Below are positions 1 to 9,679 of a stretch of DNA of 64,000 bases, one piece after another; the first letter of the stretch is position 1; the number at the start of each line of letters is the position of its first letter. Source of the stretch: Corynebacterium kefirresidentii (GTDB lineage: Bacteria > Actinomycetota > Actinomycetes > Mycobacteriales > Mycobacteriaceae); NCBI GenBank assembly GCA_002154655.1, contig NGUZ01000001.1, positions 310,001-374,000 on the forward strand. Direction: 5' to 3'. The notes beneath the pieces were generated by a model that did no database searches, had not been told where the DNA came from, and saw nothing but the letters and a program-made list of their open reading frames with translations. Both the position numbers and the translations under genes were made by a program.

Positions 1-1131
1 ACCAAAAAGAAGTCGTCTTCTTCCGCAGCTAAGGGAGATGACCGCCAGAAGGCGCTCGATGCCGCCATGGCCATGATTGAGAAGGATTATGGCAAGGGCG
101 CTGTTATGCGCTTGGGTGATGATAATCGTCCGCCCATTAAGGCCATTTCTTCGGGTAATACCGCAATCGATGTTGCCCTGGGTATTGGTGGTTTCCCACG
201 AGGACGCATCGTGGAGATTTATGGACCAGAGTCTTCTGGTAAGACCACCGTCGCGCTGCACGCCATCGCATCTGCGCAAAAGGAGGGCGGCATTGCCGCC
301 TTTATCGATGCCGAGCACGCCCTTGACCCACAGTATGCTCGCCTGCTTGGTGTAGATACTGATAACCTCTTGGTCTCCCAGCCTGATACCGGCGAACAGG
401 CTTTGGAAATCGCTGATATGTTGGTGCGCTCTGGCGCTATTGACATCATCGTGGTCGACTCCGTGGCGGCTTTGACCCCGAAGGCGGAAATTGAAGGCGA
501 GATGGGCGATAGCCACGTCGGCCTCCAGGCCCGCCTGATGTCACAGGCGCTGCGCAAGATGACCGGTGCTCTATACAACTCTGGTACCACCGCCATCTTC
601 ATTAACCAGCTGCGTGAAAAGATCGGCGTGATGTTCGGCTCACCAGAGACCACCACAGGCGGTAAGGCACTCAAGTTCTACTCTTCCGTGCGCTGCGATA
701 TTCGCCGCATCCAGACGTTGAAGGATGGACAAGATGCGATTGGTAACCGCACCAAGCTCAAAGTGGTAAAGAACAAGGTCTCCCCACCATTTAAGATTGC
801 CGAATTCGACATCATGTATGGCGAAGGTATCTCCCGCGAATCTTCCATTATTGACCTTGGCGTCGAGAACGGATTTATCCGTAAATCTGGTTCCTGGTTT
901 ACCTATGAAGGAGATCAGCTGGGGCAAGGTAAGGAAAAGGCCCGTAACTTCCTGAAGGATAATCCGGACCTTGCCAATGAAATCGAGCAAAAGATCTTCC
1001 AAAAGCTTGGCATCGGCGAGGCTGCGGCAGAGGGTGAAGAGGCTGCCGCGATGGATGTTCCTGGCGCCGATGACCCATTGACCGATGAGTCCGTCGACCT
1101 CGTTCCAAACGTCGACTTTGACGACGACTAA
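1..1131 (+). CDS. recA: RecA recombinase, 5' end cut off by the window edge
   Basis: RecA forms filaments on single-stranded DNA, catalyses strand exchange and triggers LexA self-cleavage. The frame is open from base 1; the 22 codons before the first ATG (67) read [20 protein letters not shown] and onward, which matches the normal corynebacterial N-terminus, so the real start lies outside the window and the ATG at 67 is internal. Walker A GPESSGKT is encoded near 223-246, followed by the FIDAEHALD and [20 protein letters not shown] segments and the [19 protein letters not shown] loop L2 region. The C-terminus is acidic, as usual. recX follows after about 50 bases, as in many Actinobacteria. 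SOS control cannot be checked because the promoter is not in the window. Confidence 0.98.
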   Translation, partial: TKKKSSSSAAKGDDRQKALDAAMAMIEKDYGKGAVMRLGDDNRPPIKAISSGNTAIDVALGIGGFPRGRIVEIYGPESSGKTTVALHAIASAQKEGGIAAFIDAEHALDPQYARLLGVDTDNLLVSQPDTGEQALEIADMLVRSGAIDIIVVDSVAALTPKAEIEGEMGDSHVGLQARLMSQALRKMTGALYNSGTTAIFINQLREKIGVMFGSPETTTGGKALKFYSSVRCDIRRIQTLKDGQDAIGNRTKLKVVKNKVSPPFKIAEFDIMYGEGISRESSIIDLGVENGFIRKSGSWFTYEGDQLGQGKEKARNFLKDNPDLANEIEQKIFQKLGIGEAAAEGEEAAAMDVPGADDPLTDESVDLVPNVDFDDD

Positions 1132-1182
1132 AGTCGTTTCACCCTGCACCTGCGCTATCCACGTCCCACCTGAACCTGCATT

Positions 1183-1785
1183 ATGAATCAGCCCGCCCCC
1201 GAAAAACTCGCTCAACTCCGTCAGGCCCTTGAGGCCTATGAGAGCGGTGCGGTAGGGGGCGGGCTTTTTGATCGGGAGGTAGAAGAAGCCAAGGCTAAAG
1301 TCCGCTCTCGTGCACTACGCCTTCTGGATCAGCGGTCTAGGTCCCGGAAGGAGCTTTATGACCGCTTATTAAAAGCGGAATTCGAGCCAGATCTGATTGA
1401 AGATGTGCTGGATGATCTAGCCCACGCGGGGTTGGTCGATGACGCCGCTTTTGCCCACGAATGGGTACGGCAGCGCCATAAGCGCCGCGGGAAATCTAGT
1501 TCGGCGCTTAATAGGGAATTGCGTGAGAAAGGCGTGAGCGAGGCCGACCGTGCTGAAGCCCTCGAGCAGATTGACCCTGCCGATGAAGAAGCCATGGCAC
1601 GGACCCTTGCTCAAAAGAAGGCCCGCTCCATTAAAACCATTCCGTCGGATCGCAGGGAACGCGATAAGGCCTTACGGCGTATCGTGGGTGTTCTTGCGCG
1701 CCGTGGTTTCAATGAAGGGATGTCACTGCAGATTGCGATCGCAGCGCTTGAGGCGCGGTGCGCTGAATTACGCGCTGCGGAATGA
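1183..1785 (+). CDS. recX: Regulatory protein RecX
   Basis: RecX binds RecA filaments and limits their activity. The 200-residue product is basic and helical, with the family signatures RSRKELYDRLLKAEFEPDLIE (first three-helix repeat) followed by DDLAHAGLVDDAAFAHEWVRQRHKRRGKSS and a C-terminal repeat ending in RRIVGVLARRGFNEGMS. The length is slightly above the usual 150-190 because of an N-terminal extension of about 40 residues. It lies 51 bases after recA, in the same direction, so it is probably co-transcribed with it. No clear Shine-Dalgarno sequence precedes the ATG. Confidence 0.93.
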   Translation: MNQPAPEKLAQLRQALEAYESGAVGGGLFDREVEEAKAKVRSRALRLLDQRSRSRKELYDRLLKAEFEPDLIEDVLDDLAHAGLVDDAAFAHEWVRQRHKRRGKSSSALNRELREKGVSEADRAEALEQIDPADEEAMARTLAQKKARSIKTIPSDRRERDKALRRIVGVLARRGFNEGMSLQIAIAALEARCAELRAAE

Positions 1786-1830
1786 TTTGGCAGTGCGTAG
1801 GTCGTCTCCACGTAGCTAGCTCCGGCAGTT

Positions 1831-3393
1831 ATGAGATGCCTAACTACATGGCTAAACTATGCCGACGTGGAGCAGACAATCGCAGATACCCGTACTTATG
1901 AAGTCCGAACCTTCGGTTGCCAGATGAATGTGCATGATTCCGAGCGCATTTCTGGCCTCTTGGAGGAGGCAGGCTACTCGGCCGCCGGCGAAGGTGTAGA
2001 GCCAGACCTTATCGTCTTTAATACCTGCGCCGTGCGTGAGAACGCCGATAAACGGCTCTATGGCACCTTGGGCGCTTTGAAGAAAACCAAGGAAAACCAC
2101 CCAGGCATGCAGATTGCCGTGGGTGGGTGCCTGGCGCAAAAGGACAAGGACACCGTCCTTGATAATGCCCCGTGGGTCGATGCCGTCTTTGGCACCCACA
2201 ACATGGCGGCTCTTCCGGCCCTGCTAGAGCGCGCTCGCCACAACGATGAAGCCCAAGTGGAGATTGTCGATTCCCTCGAGGCGTTCCCGTCCGTCTTGCC
2301 GGCCAAGCGTGAGTCTGCCTATGCCGGCTGGGTTTCTGTTTCTGTAGGCTGCAATAACACCTGTACCTTCTGCATCGTTCCTTCCCTGCGCGGTAAAGAA
2401 GAGGACCGTCGGCCGGGCGATATTTTGGCCGAAGTTCAAGCGCTGGTGGATCAGGGCGTATCTGAGGTCACCTTGCTGGGACAAAACGTTAATGCCTATG
2501 GCGTTAACTTCGCCGATCCGGAGATGCCGCGCGACCGCTTCGCTTTCTCTAAGCTGCTGCGCGAGGTAGGCAAGATCGAAGGCCTTGAGCGCCTGCGGTT
2601 TACCTCCCCGCACCCGGCGGAGTTTACTTCTGACGTTATCGACGCCATGGCGGAGACCCCGTCCGTGTGCCCGCAGTTGCACATGCCGCTGCAGTCCGGC
2701 TCCGACAAGGTTCTCAAGGACATGCGCCGTTCCTACCGCACGAAGAAATTCCTGCGGATTTTGGATGAGGTACGGGAGAAGATTCCGCACGCCGCGATTA
2801 CCACGGATATCATCGTGGGCTTCCCAGGCGAGACCGAGGAAGACTTCCAAGACACGATGGAACTGGTGCGCCGCGCCCGCTTTGCCTCTGCCTTTACCTT
2901 CCAGTATTCGCCGCGCCCAGGCACCCCGGCCGCGGAAATGGAGGACCAGATTCCCAAGGACGTCGTCCAAGATCGCTTCGAGCGCCTCGTTGCTTTGCAA
3001 GATAGCATCCAGGCCGAGGAGAACAAGAAGCTCATCGGCACAGACGTTGAACTTTTGGTCCAGGCAGAGGGCGGTCGCAAGAACGATGAGACCCACCGCA
3101 TGACTGGTCGCGCTCGTGATGGGCGCTTGGTGCACTTCACCCCGGTTGATTCTGACGGCGCGGACATCTCCACCGCGATTCGCCCGGGCGATGTGGTCCA
3201 TACTCAGGTCACCGGTGCGGGTTCTTTCTTCTTGCTTGCCGACGCCGCCGTTACCTCCCACACCCGCACCAAGGCCGGCGACATGTCGGCCGCCGGTGAG
3301 ACCCCGACGACGGCGCCCATCGGCGTGGGCCTGGGATTGCCGTCTATTGGAAAGCCAGCGGCCGCTGAATCCGGCGATTCTTGCGGTTGCTAA
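1831..3393 (+). CDS. miaB: tRNA-2-methylthio-N6-dimethylallyladenosine synthase MiaB
   Basis: MiaB adds the methylthio group at position 2 of i6A37 in tRNAs reading UNN codons, using two iron-sulfur clusters and SAM. The N-terminal MTTase domain has its three cluster cysteines at about residues 30 (TFGCQMN), 66 (NTCAVRE) and 100 (GGCLAQ). The radical-SAM CxxxCxxC is CNNTCTFC at about 174-181. A TRAM domain occupies the C-terminal third. The start is uncertain: the first 15-20 residues ([15 protein letters not shown]) are not typical, and a GTG near 1867 could be the true start. The protein ends in a short tail with SGDSCGC. The substrate-generating enzyme MiaA is encoded 3.9 kb downstream. 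Confidence 0.95.
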   Translation: MRCLTTWLNYADVEQTIADTRTYEVRTFGCQMNVHDSERISGLLEEAGYSAAGEGVEPDLIVFNTCAVRENADKRLYGTLGALKKTKENHPGMQIAVGGCLAQKDKDTVLDNAPWVDAVFGTHNMAALPALLERARHNDEAQVEIVDSLEAFPSVLPAKRESAYAGWVSVSVGCNNTCTFCIVPSLRGKEEDRRPGDILAEVQALVDQGVSEVTLLGQNVNAYGVNFADPEMPRDRFAFSKLLREVGKIEGLERLRFTSPHPAEFTSDVIDAMAETPSVCPQLHMPLQSGSDKVLKDMRRSYRTKKFLRILDEVREKIPHAAITTDIIVGFPGETEEDFQDTMELVRRARFASAFTFQYSPRPGTPAAEMEDQIPKDVVQDRFERLVALQDSIQAEENKKLIGTDVELLVQAEGGRKNDETHRMTGRARDGRLVHFTPVDSDGADISTAIRPGDVVHTQVTGAGSFFLLADAAVTSHTRTKAGDMSAAGETPTTAPIGVGLGLPSIGKPAAAESGDSCGC

Positions 3394-3415
3394 GAGGGGA
3401 GTAGGCTAGGGACCC

Positions 3416-4042
3416 ATGACTGAGGAAACGCCCACCACCGCCGCCCAGAAAGCAGCTACCGCGGAGCGCCGCGCAGCACAGACAATGGACCTTGGCGGCC
3501 ACAAAGTCACACTGTGCATCGCGGTGGTGGCTTATATCCTCTACCTGGTTTTGCCCTACGCCGGTCCCTCACACGGTTGGGAAGCGTTGACCTTCGGTAC
3601 CACGTCCAGCGGAGTCAGAATATCCCTCATGGAAACCGTCTCCGCGTGGCTCGCTCTCCTTGGATTGGGCATCCTCACCCCGGTGACACTGTTCACCCGC
3701 CGAGCTACGCCTGGGCTTCTTGCCTGGATGCTGGTGACTGTGTCCTTCTTTGCCAACCTGTGGGGTTTCTGGTTCCGCGGGTCTACCGCTGACGGGGCAT
3801 CGCTGGGAATGTGGGTAGGAATGCTGTCTACCTTCCTAGCATTTTTGGCCTATTGCTTAGTGGCGTTGCGCCGCAGCCCAGAGCAAAAGGCCGCCGAGGC
3901 TCAAGTGCGTGCCACCGCCGGACAGCTCGATGAGGTGGGCGAATTCCAACCTGCTATTAACGCGGCGCCGCGGCAGGAGCCAATTGTGGATAATCGCCGC
4001 AAGCAAGCCGCTGAGCGTCACCGCGCCCAACGCGGCGAGTAA
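3416..4042 (+). CDS. Conserved membrane protein next to miaB (Rv2732c-like)
   Basis: A 208-residue protein with four predicted membrane segments at about residues 30-50 (VTLCIAVVAYILYLVLPYAG), 75-95 (SAWLALLGLGILTPVTLF), 105-122 and 133-152 (MLSTFLAFLAYCLVAL). Both ends are hydrophilic and cytosolic-looking; the C-terminus is rich in Arg and Ala (RRKQAAERHRAQRGE). From memory, a membrane protein occupies the same place after miaB in mycobacteria (Rv2732c), so I infer orthology from position and shape; no function is known to me. It starts 22 bases after the miaB stop and is followed by a terminator, so it closes the recA-recX-miaB unit. Confidence 0.85.
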   Translation: MTEETPTTAAQKAATAERRAAQTMDLGGHKVTLCIAVVAYILYLVLPYAGPSHGWEALTFGTTSSGVRISLMETVSAWLALLGLGILTPVTLFTRRATPGLLAWMLVTVSFFANLWGFWFRGSTADGASLGMWVGMLSTFLAFLAYCLVALRRSPEQKAAEAQVRATAGQLDEVGEFQPAINAAPRQEPIVDNRRKQAAERHRAQRGE

Positions 4043-4063
4043 AAAGCGCGCTGCCGCGCTTTT
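4042..4063 (+). terminator. Hairpin terminator after the miaB-linked membrane gene
   Basis: AAAAGCGCG (4042-4050), loop CTGC, CGCGCTTTT (4055-4063): a perfect 9-bp stem with the T-run in the stem. It sits between convergent genes and, being A-rich on one side and T-rich on the other, may act in both directions. Confidence 0.8.
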
Positions 4064-4082
4064 ATCTGTGACGCCTGCGGCT

Positions 4083-5213
4083 CTAGTCTCGCAATCGCAA
4101 CTCCCATGCACAAGAGCGGGAAAGCTCTCGGGCACCCAATCTACGGTAGATGGCATTCATCGCTTCGTCTTTGTCCGCCACGGAGCCGTAGCAGCGACGT
4201 ACTTGTGGCCAATGGTGTGCAACGGCATGAAGCGCCGTGAGCTTGGCTAATTGCGCAAGTCCGCGGCGCCGGTGCGGACGATCGGTGACGGTCAAAGTCC
4301 ACTCGGCTACCTCAGGATTCGCATCCTCGTGCCTGGCTACTTCTGCCAGCGCGAGGATTTTCCCTTCTTCGCTGGTGAGTGCGATAAGCAACGTATGCCC
4401 GCGGCGAGAACGCAGCCGGCTGTGGGCTTCGCGCAACCGCGTGCGAGTCCAGACGATGGGCTCCACCGTCAAATCCCCGGTCTCCGCGTCTTGGGACGCT
4501 AGGGAAAGCAGCCGCATGACCTCGTCGAGGTAGCCTTCTGGGATGTCGTAATCAGCCCACGCCTGCGAGGTGATTCCCGCTGGAAGGAGTGCCGCCACGG
4601 GGCTATCGGGGATGTCCATCACGAGTTGGTGTTCTGCATGCCGGTGCTTAAACCCCAGCTGGCGGTAGACGCTTCCCATGACATCGTAGTCTGGGTCCGT
4701 CCCCGGTGGATGCAGAAGACCGACGTGCGCAATGGTGCGGCCGAGCTTCCGGGCAAGCTCCAGCGCCTTTATGCCCATCCACTCGGCTACTTTCTGCCCT
4801 TCCTCCTCGAGTTCTTGCCCAGGGAGAGGCAGATCGCACAGCACGCATTCAATCTCGGCGGTTTCGCGCTCTTCCAAAAGCGGCAGGCTGAGGAGGATGA
4901 ATCCGAGGTAGTCCAGCTCTGGGCTGGGCTCCACCGCAGGTATTAACGGCAGCCCAAGCTCAGAGACCTCGCCCAGGGTGGAGTCGCCGTCTACTACGGC
5001 AAAAAGGTAGGTCTGTGATTCGCTAGAACCTTGTAGCCGCTGCACCACGCGGCTAGGCGACGTTGATGCCGCGGCATCGCCGCTGGCTTCTTGGGCCGCA
5101 AGGTTGGCCCAAAAGACGAAGCTGCGAATACAATCCGCTGGTTCGCTGGGCCGTGCGTCTACGGGAGATGCGTGCGGCGGCCGCGGTGGACGCGCAATGT
5201 GGACGAGGTGCAC
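4083..5213 (-). CDS. GNAT-family N-acetyltransferase (two GNAT-like halves)
   Basis: A 376-residue protein. The C-terminal half carries a recognisable acetyl-CoA binding signature, TVTDRPHRRRGLAQLAKLTAL (R/Q-x-x-G-x-A type), followed by a helix and SVADKDEAMNAIYRRLGA, the classical asparagine/bulge region near the GNAT C-terminus. The N-terminal half (YLFAVVDGDS through KALELARKLGRTI) looks like a second, degenerate GNAT fold. I infer a tandem GNAT; the substrate is unknown. The GTG start at 5213 overlaps the stop of the upstream DUF349 gene as TAGTG, so translation is probably coupled. Confidence 0.8.
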   Translation of the reverse strand: MHLVHIARPPRPPHASPVDARPSEPADCIRSFVFWANLAAQEASGDAAASTSPSRVVQRLQGSSESQTYLFAVVDGDSTLGEVSELGLPLIPAVEPSPELDYLGFILLSLPLLEERETAEIECVLCDLPLPGQELEEEGQKVAEWMGIKALELARKLGRTIAHVGLLHPPGTDPDYDVMGSVYRQLGFKHRHAEHQLVMDIPDSPVAALLPAGITSQAWADYDIPEGYLDEVMRLLSLASQDAETGDLTVEPIVWTRTRLREAHSRLRSRRGHTLLIALTSEEGKILALAEVARHEDANPEVAEWTLTVTDRPHRRRGLAQLAKLTALHAVAHHWPQVRRCYGSVADKDEAMNAIYRRLGARELSRSCAWELRLRD

Positions 5214-6517
5214 TACTTATCGTTGACGGCGTTAGCGGCGGCGTCGGCAAAAGCCTGCCATTGCTCGGCCTGAGCGCGCAGATCAGCGGCTTTCTTTGCA
5301 TTGCCCTTGGCTTCAGCCGCCTCGGCCTGAGACTTAAACTCATCGACCTTGGCCTGGAATTGTGCCACACGTGCCTGCGCCTCTGGGTCGGTGCGGCGCC
5401 ATTCAGATTTTTCCGCATCGGTAACGCGCTGCTCCAGCGCCGCGATCTTGGACTCGTATTCGTGCACCTGCTTGCGGGGAACGAAGCCGATCTCTTCCCA
5501 CTTTTCCTGCAACTCGCGCAGCTTGGCCTTAGCTCCCTCGATTCCCTTAGCAGGATCGATTTGACCGTCGTATTCCGCAATCAAGGCGTCTTTGGCCTTG
5601 GCATTTTCTGCGAACTCGCGGTCGCGCTCGTCATTGACGGCATTGCGAGCATTGAAGAACTTGTCCTGGGCGTCGCGGAAGCGGGCCCAGAGTTTATCGT
5701 CCACCTCGCGTGGAGCGCGGCCGGCGGCCTTCCATTCGGTCATCAAATCGCGGTAGGCGCGGGCGGTGGGACCCCAATCGGTAGAATCCTGGATGGCCTC
5801 GGCTCGCTCGACGAGCTCTTCTTTCTTTTTGCGGGCAACCGCACGGGCGCGGTCCAGCTCAGCAAAGTGGGAGCCGCGGCGGCGGTTGAAGGAATCGCGG
5901 GCGCGAGAGTAGCGCTTCCACAGGGCATCATCGGTCTTACGGTCGATACCCTTAATCTGCTTCCACTCCTCCAAGATGGCGCGGATGCGGTCGCCAGCGG
6001 CCTTCCACTCGGTGGAGTTTTCAGCAATTTCTTCTGCTTCAGCCGCCAGCTTTTCCTTGGCAGCGATTGCTTCTTCGCGGCGGCGTTCCTTATCGGCCTG
6101 TGCCTGCTCGCCGGCCTCTACCGAGTGTTCAATCACCGCGCTAAGGCGCCGATCCAAGGCAGCGATGTCTCCGATGACCGCAGCAGTAGCTAGGGTTTCG
6201 CGCAACTGCGCTGCGGTCTTTTTAATGCCGGCGGCCTCATCAGGATTGGCGCGTAGGCGTGCCTCGAGCAGCTCGATCTCGGTAGAGAGATCGTCATAAC
6301 GCGCGCCGTAGTGCTTAAGGCCTTCCTCGGGGGTACCGGCTTTCCACTCGCCGATCTTGCGTTCGCCCTCTGGAGCAGAAACGAAGACGGAACCATCTGC
6401 GTCGACCCGGCCCCACTTGGCCGGGTCATTGTTGCGTGGGGCCTGAACGGGAACAGGCTTTGCAGTGGGGCGAGGGCCCTTCTTGGGCATGGAACCTGGG
6501 GTAGGGATGGGAGACAT
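5213..6517 (-). CDS. DUF349 domain protein
   Basis: A 434-residue, very charged, almost entirely helical protein. It contains repeated units of the DUF349 type, each with a W-K-x-A-G or W-K-Q-I core followed by DD-x-LW-x-RF: examples are EWKAAGDRIRAILEEWKQIKG, DDALWKRYSRARDSF and DDKLWARFRDAQDKFF. The start at 6517 (MSPIPTPGSMPKKGP) is chosen because a strong AGGAGGG lies 6 bases upstream (complement of 6524-6530); the longer frame would place this inside the coding region. The function of DUF349 proteins in Actinobacteria is not established. Its last codon overlaps the start of the GNAT gene, and it is divergent from the LigB-like/miaA unit. Confidence 0.88.
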   Translation of the reverse strand: MSPIPTPGSMPKKGPRPTAKPVPVQAPRNNDPAKWGRVDADGSVFVSAPEGERKIGEWKAGTPEEGLKHYGARYDDLSTEIELLEARLRANPDEAAGIKKTAAQLRETLATAAVIGDIAALDRRLSAVIEHSVEAGEQAQADKERRREEAIAAKEKLAAEAEEIAENSTEWKAAGDRIRAILEEWKQIKGIDRKTDDALWKRYSRARDSFNRRRGSHFAELDRARAVARKKKEELVERAEAIQDSTDWGPTARAYRDLMTEWKAAGRAPREVDDKLWARFRDAQDKFFNARNAVNDERDREFAENAKAKDALIAEYDGQIDPAKGIEGAKAKLRELQEKWEEIGFVPRKQVHEYESKIAALEQRVTDAEKSEWRRTDPEAQARVAQFQAKVDEFKSQAEAAEAKGNAKKAADLRAQAEQWQAFADAAANAVNDK

Positions 6518-6653
6518 GACAAGCCCTCCTATGTATAGATCGCCGCGCGTCACGGCTGCCGGATAAAATCATTGGATACATTACCGAGAATATCTCGCGC
6601 GCGCCCAGATTCTATTTAATTACCTCCACTTGGGTAGATAGTATGGAGAAATA

Positions 6654-7253
6654 ATGTTCAATCTCATGGTAATGCCAGCCTCACCGGCCCTAGCCGTGGA
6701 GCTTTCCGCAAATGATGCTGCCTCTCGTGCACTGCTCGCCGCTGCTCGCTCCCTTGCGGTGGAGGCTGCCGCGGCCGGTATCACAGCCGTGGATATCGTT
6801 GGCAGCCAAGACCAGCGCTGGTATACCGCCCATACCGGCAGTTTGCAGGCCTGGGGAGCAGCCACGGACCTGGGCGGCGGCAATTTTTTGCCCGAGATAA
6901 TGGCGCGCTACGTACTACACAGCGTGCCGCAGCTTAGCGTCCGCGGTAGTCGGGAGGCTATCGGCCAGCCGGATCCAGCGGCGCTGACCATCGTCGTGGC
7001 AGATGGCAGTGCAGGCCTAACCGAGCGCGCCCCCTTGGCGCTTGTTCCAGACGCCCAGGCGGCGCACGAGTGGTGCGAGGAGGTGCTGATGGGGGCGTCG
7101 GCAAGCAGGGCAGGTGAGTGGCTTTCCCAGCGCGGCGTCATAGAACCCGCACTGTGGGAGGAATTGGCGGGCTTGCGGCCAAAGAAAGCACAGCTTTTGG
7201 CCACCGATGCCACCTTGGGCGTTGGCCGCTATGTCGCAGGATGGGGGGTCTAA
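6654..7253 (+). CDS. LigB-like (class III extradiol dioxygenase B-like) protein upstream of miaA
   Basis: A 199-residue protein of mostly small and hydrophobic residues. Position directly before miaA, size, and the ending [18 protein letters not shown] match the actinobacterial family annotated as class III extradiol dioxygenase subunit B-like (Rv2728c in mycobacteria, from memory). The motif [11 protein letters not shown] at the C-terminus is the best anchor. I see no convincing set of metal-binding His residues, so real dioxygenase activity is doubtful. A GGAG lies about 6 bases before the ATG, and the stop TAA overlaps the miaA ATG (TAATG). Confidence 0.65.
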   Translation: MFNLMVMPASPALAVELSANDAASRALLAAARSLAVEAAAAGITAVDIVGSQDQRWYTAHTGSLQAWGAATDLGGGNFLPEIMARYVLHSVPQLSVRGSREAIGQPDPAALTIVVADGSAGLTERAPLALVPDAQAAHEWCEEVLMGASASRAGEWLSQRGVIEPALWEELAGLRPKKAQLLATDATLGVGRYVAGWGV

Positions 7254-8149
7254 TGCACCCGATTGCAGTCTTTGGTCCCACCGCCTCCGGAAAATCTGCC
7301 TTAGGCTTGGCGCTTGCGCATGAACTAGACGGAGAGGTGGTCAACGTCGATTCCATGCAGTTATATCGCGGCATGGATATTGGCACCGCCAAGCTCACCC
7401 CGGCCGAGCGCGAGGGGATCCCGCACCATCAGCTCGATGTGTGGGAGGTGACCGAGACCGCTTCCGTGGCGCGCTACCAGCGCGATGCTATCGCGGACGT
7501 GGAAGACATCATGGCCCGCGGCAAAACACCCATTCTGGTCGGTGGCTCCATGCTCTATGCCCAAGCGCTTGTCGACGACTGGCAGTTCCCACCCACCGAC
7601 CCTGCCGTGCGCGCCAAGTACGAGGCACGACGCAGGGAAATCGGCACGGACGCGTTGCATGAGGAGCTGGCGCAGGTGGATCCGGCCGCAGCCGCCATTA
7701 TCGAGGATAAGGACCCGCGCCGTACTGTCCGCGCACTCGAGGTCATTGAACTAACCAGCAAGCCCTATAAGGCCAGCCAGCCGCCGAAGGATGCCCCGCC
7801 GCGGTGGGGAACCCGCCTCTTGGGACTGCGCACCACCGCGGACTGGTTGAATCCGCGCATTGAACTGCGCACGCGCCAAATGTTTGAGCGTGGGCTTATC
7901 GAGGAAGTGGAGAATCTCCAAGGACAAGGCTTGGCAGCCGATTCCACCGCCGGCCGCGCCATCGGCTATGCCCAGGTATTTCAAGCCCAGCGCGGCGAAC
8001 TCACGTGGGATGAGGCTGTAGAGCGCACCATTACCGGGACGCGGAGGTATGTGCGCCGTCAGCGCTCCTGGTTTAACCGTGATAAGCGCATTACATGGCT
8101 GGATGCTGCGGGCGATACGGCCGCCCAGGCTTTGCGCGCGCTAGGGTAG
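7253..8149 (+). CDS. miaA: tRNA dimethylallyltransferase MiaA
   Basis: MiaA transfers the dimethylallyl group to N6 of A37 in tRNAs, producing the substrate for MiaB. The 298-residue product starts [20 protein letters not shown], containing the P-loop GPTASGKS. Next come [29 protein letters not shown] and the C-terminal [15 protein letters not shown] motif, all family hallmarks. The start at 7253 is preferred over the in-frame ATG 12 bases upstream because it gives the TAATG overlap with the previous gene. dapF follows after 5 bases. Confidence 0.96.
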   Translation: MHPIAVFGPTASGKSALGLALAHELDGEVVNVDSMQLYRGMDIGTAKLTPAEREGIPHHQLDVWEVTETASVARYQRDAIADVEDIMARGKTPILVGGSMLYAQALVDDWQFPPTDPAVRAKYEARRREIGTDALHEELAQVDPAAAAIIEDKDPRRTVRALEVIELTSKPYKASQPPKDAPPRWGTRLLGLRTTADWLNPRIELRTRQMFERGLIEEVENLQGQGLAADSTAGRAIGYAQVFQAQRGELTWDEAVERTITGTRRYVRRQRSWFNRDKRITWLDAAGDTAAQALRALG

Positions 8150-8154
8150 GGAAC

Positions 8155-9015
8155 ATGAAATTTGCCAAGGGCCATGGAACTGAAAATGACTTCGTCATCG
8201 TGGAAGACCACGCGGCTGCCACGCCGCTTAGTCCCGAGCGCGTAGCGGCGCTGTGCGATCGCCGCGCCGGTATCGGAGGCGATGGTTTGCTGCGCGTCGT
8301 GCGCGCCGATGCTTTGCTTGCAGCAGGTGAAATCGCCGAACTGGCCGAGGGCATTGCGCCCGATGACTGGTTCATGGACTACCGCAACGCCGATGGCTCC
8401 GTGGCCGAAATGTGCGGCAACGGCACCCGCGTATTCGCCCATTGGCTTCGCTCGCGCGGCCTGGTGGACGAAGATAAATTCACCATCGGCACTCGGGCGG
8501 GCGCCAAGCTCGTTAAGATGCACTCGTGTGATGCACACGCGGCCGAGGTCACGGTGGAGATGGGCCCGGCCGAAGTAATTGGCGTGTCCACTGCGTCTAT
8601 GGCTGGTGAGAGTTACGCCGGTCTGGGCATAGACATGGGCAACCCTCATCTAGCGGCCGTGGTGCCGGGGCTGGACGCTAAGGGCCTTGCGGCAAAGACG
8701 CTGGAGCAACCCGTCCTCGATACGGCTTTCTTCCCGGCAGGCGTGAACGTTGAGCTTGTGACTCCACTGCGCGATGGCCACGTGCACATGCGTGTCTTCG
8801 AGCGCGGAGTAGGAGAGACTCGCTCCTGCGGCACCGGCACCGTAGCAGCAGCGACCGCCGCGCTTGCCGACGCTGCCGTTGACCACACCAGCACCCCCCA
8901 CGGCACCGTGCATGTACACGTACCGGGCGGCGAAGTTATCGTCGATATTTACGAGGGCGGCTCGCGCTTGACCGGTCCTTCCGCGATCGTCGCTACCGGC
9001 GAGACCTCGCTGTAG
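8155..9015 (+). CDS. dapF: Diaminopimelate epimerase DapF
   Basis: Converts LL-diaminopimelate to meso-diaminopimelate, the cross-linking amino acid of corynebacterial peptidoglycan and precursor of lysine. The 286-residue product has both catalytic cysteines in their usual contexts: [13 protein letters not shown] and the C-terminal [17 protein letters not shown]. The N-terminal [16 protein letters not shown] is also typical. The ATG at 8155 is chosen because it follows the miaA stop by 5 bases and gives the normal family length; the longer frame would overlap miaA. Confidence 0.96.
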   Translation: MKFAKGHGTENDFVIVEDHAAATPLSPERVAALCDRRAGIGGDGLLRVVRADALLAAGEIAELAEGIAPDDWFMDYRNADGSVAEMCGNGTRVFAHWLRSRGLVDEDKFTIGTRAGAKLVKMHSCDAHAAEVTVEMGPAEVIGVSTASMAGESYAGLGIDMGNPHLAAVVPGLDAKGLAAKTLEQPVLDTAFFPAGVNVELVTPLRDGHVHMRVFERGVGETRSCGTGTVAAATAALADAAVDHTSTPHGTVHVHVPGGEVIVDIYEGGSRLTGPSAIVATGETSL

Positions 9016-9038
9016 ACCGCCTCGTGTCTGGCTAGTGT

Positions 9039-9644
9039 TTAGGCGCTGCGCCCTTCGCCTTCCTCGAAGGCTTGCTCTTCAAGTTCTTGGCGGCGCAGCG
9101 CCCGATTTTCTACTTCGTTCTTTTCATACTTCGGCCCGAGCGCGAAGGCGGCACGGCGGGCAGACAACCACGTTTCTTTCAGTTCGCGGGCGCGCTCATC
9201 GGTGACCTTGAGCAAAGATTCCAGCTCGTTGGTGCTAATTTCTTCCGCATTAACGCGCAAGTTCAACCGACGCAGGAACCGCCGGGCGCCGGAAAGCTCG
9301 TAATGGAAGGCTTCGATGGTGGGGTCGGAACAATCCAAATCTAAAAGCGCCGGCCGGTAGAGCGTGCGGTCCGCGATCTTCTCGGCCGCCTCGGAGGACC
9401 GGAAGTCTTCGTACTCCGCCAAGACGTCCTCAATATCTTCGGCAGAGAGCCGAATAGAGCTGCGCAGCGCCGCCTGCTCCGAGGCATCCGGCCGTGCGTG
9501 GAGCATAAGCAGTGCCGCCGCGATAAGTAGTGCCGCGATGAAAACCCCGGGAAATTTTAGGGTTGCCACAACCGCCACTGATCCGACCAGGATCAGCGCG
9601 AGAACCAGCACCCGCCGGTTTCTCGCATTTTCAGGCAAGGGCAT
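9039..9644 (-). CDS. Hypothetical protein with two N-terminal membrane segments
   Basis: A protein of about 201 residues. An arginine-rich start (MPLPENARNRR) is followed by two adjacent hydrophobic segments (VLVLALILVGSVAVVATL and GVFIAALLIAAALLML), then a long acidic, helical cytosolic domain containing RLSAEDIEDVLAEYEDF and ending in charged helices (KNEVENRALRRQELEEQAFEEGEG). The start at 9644 is preferred because a longer version would overlap the preceding gene by 60 bases and begin with an unnatural Trp/Arg/Leu run. I do not recognise a family. It lies 35 bases after the minus-strand gene ending at 9680, so the two probably form an operon. Confidence 0.75.
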   Translation of the reverse strand: MPLPENARNRRVLVLALILVGSVAVVATLKFPGVFIAALLIAAALLMLHARPDASEQAALRSSIRLSAEDIEDVLAEYEDFRSSEAAEKIADRTLYRPALLDLDCSDPTIEAFHYELSGARRFLRRLNLRVNAEEISTNELESLLKVTDERARELKETWLSARRAAFALGPKYEKNEVENRALRRQELEEQAFEEGEGRSA

Positions 9645-9679
9645 CCACACAGCTATTTCACCAGGCCTTTGTGTCCGTT

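Noticed and set aside
2224..3261. 345-codon frame opposite miaB
   Set aside because: Antisense to miaB; no ribosome binding site or motif.
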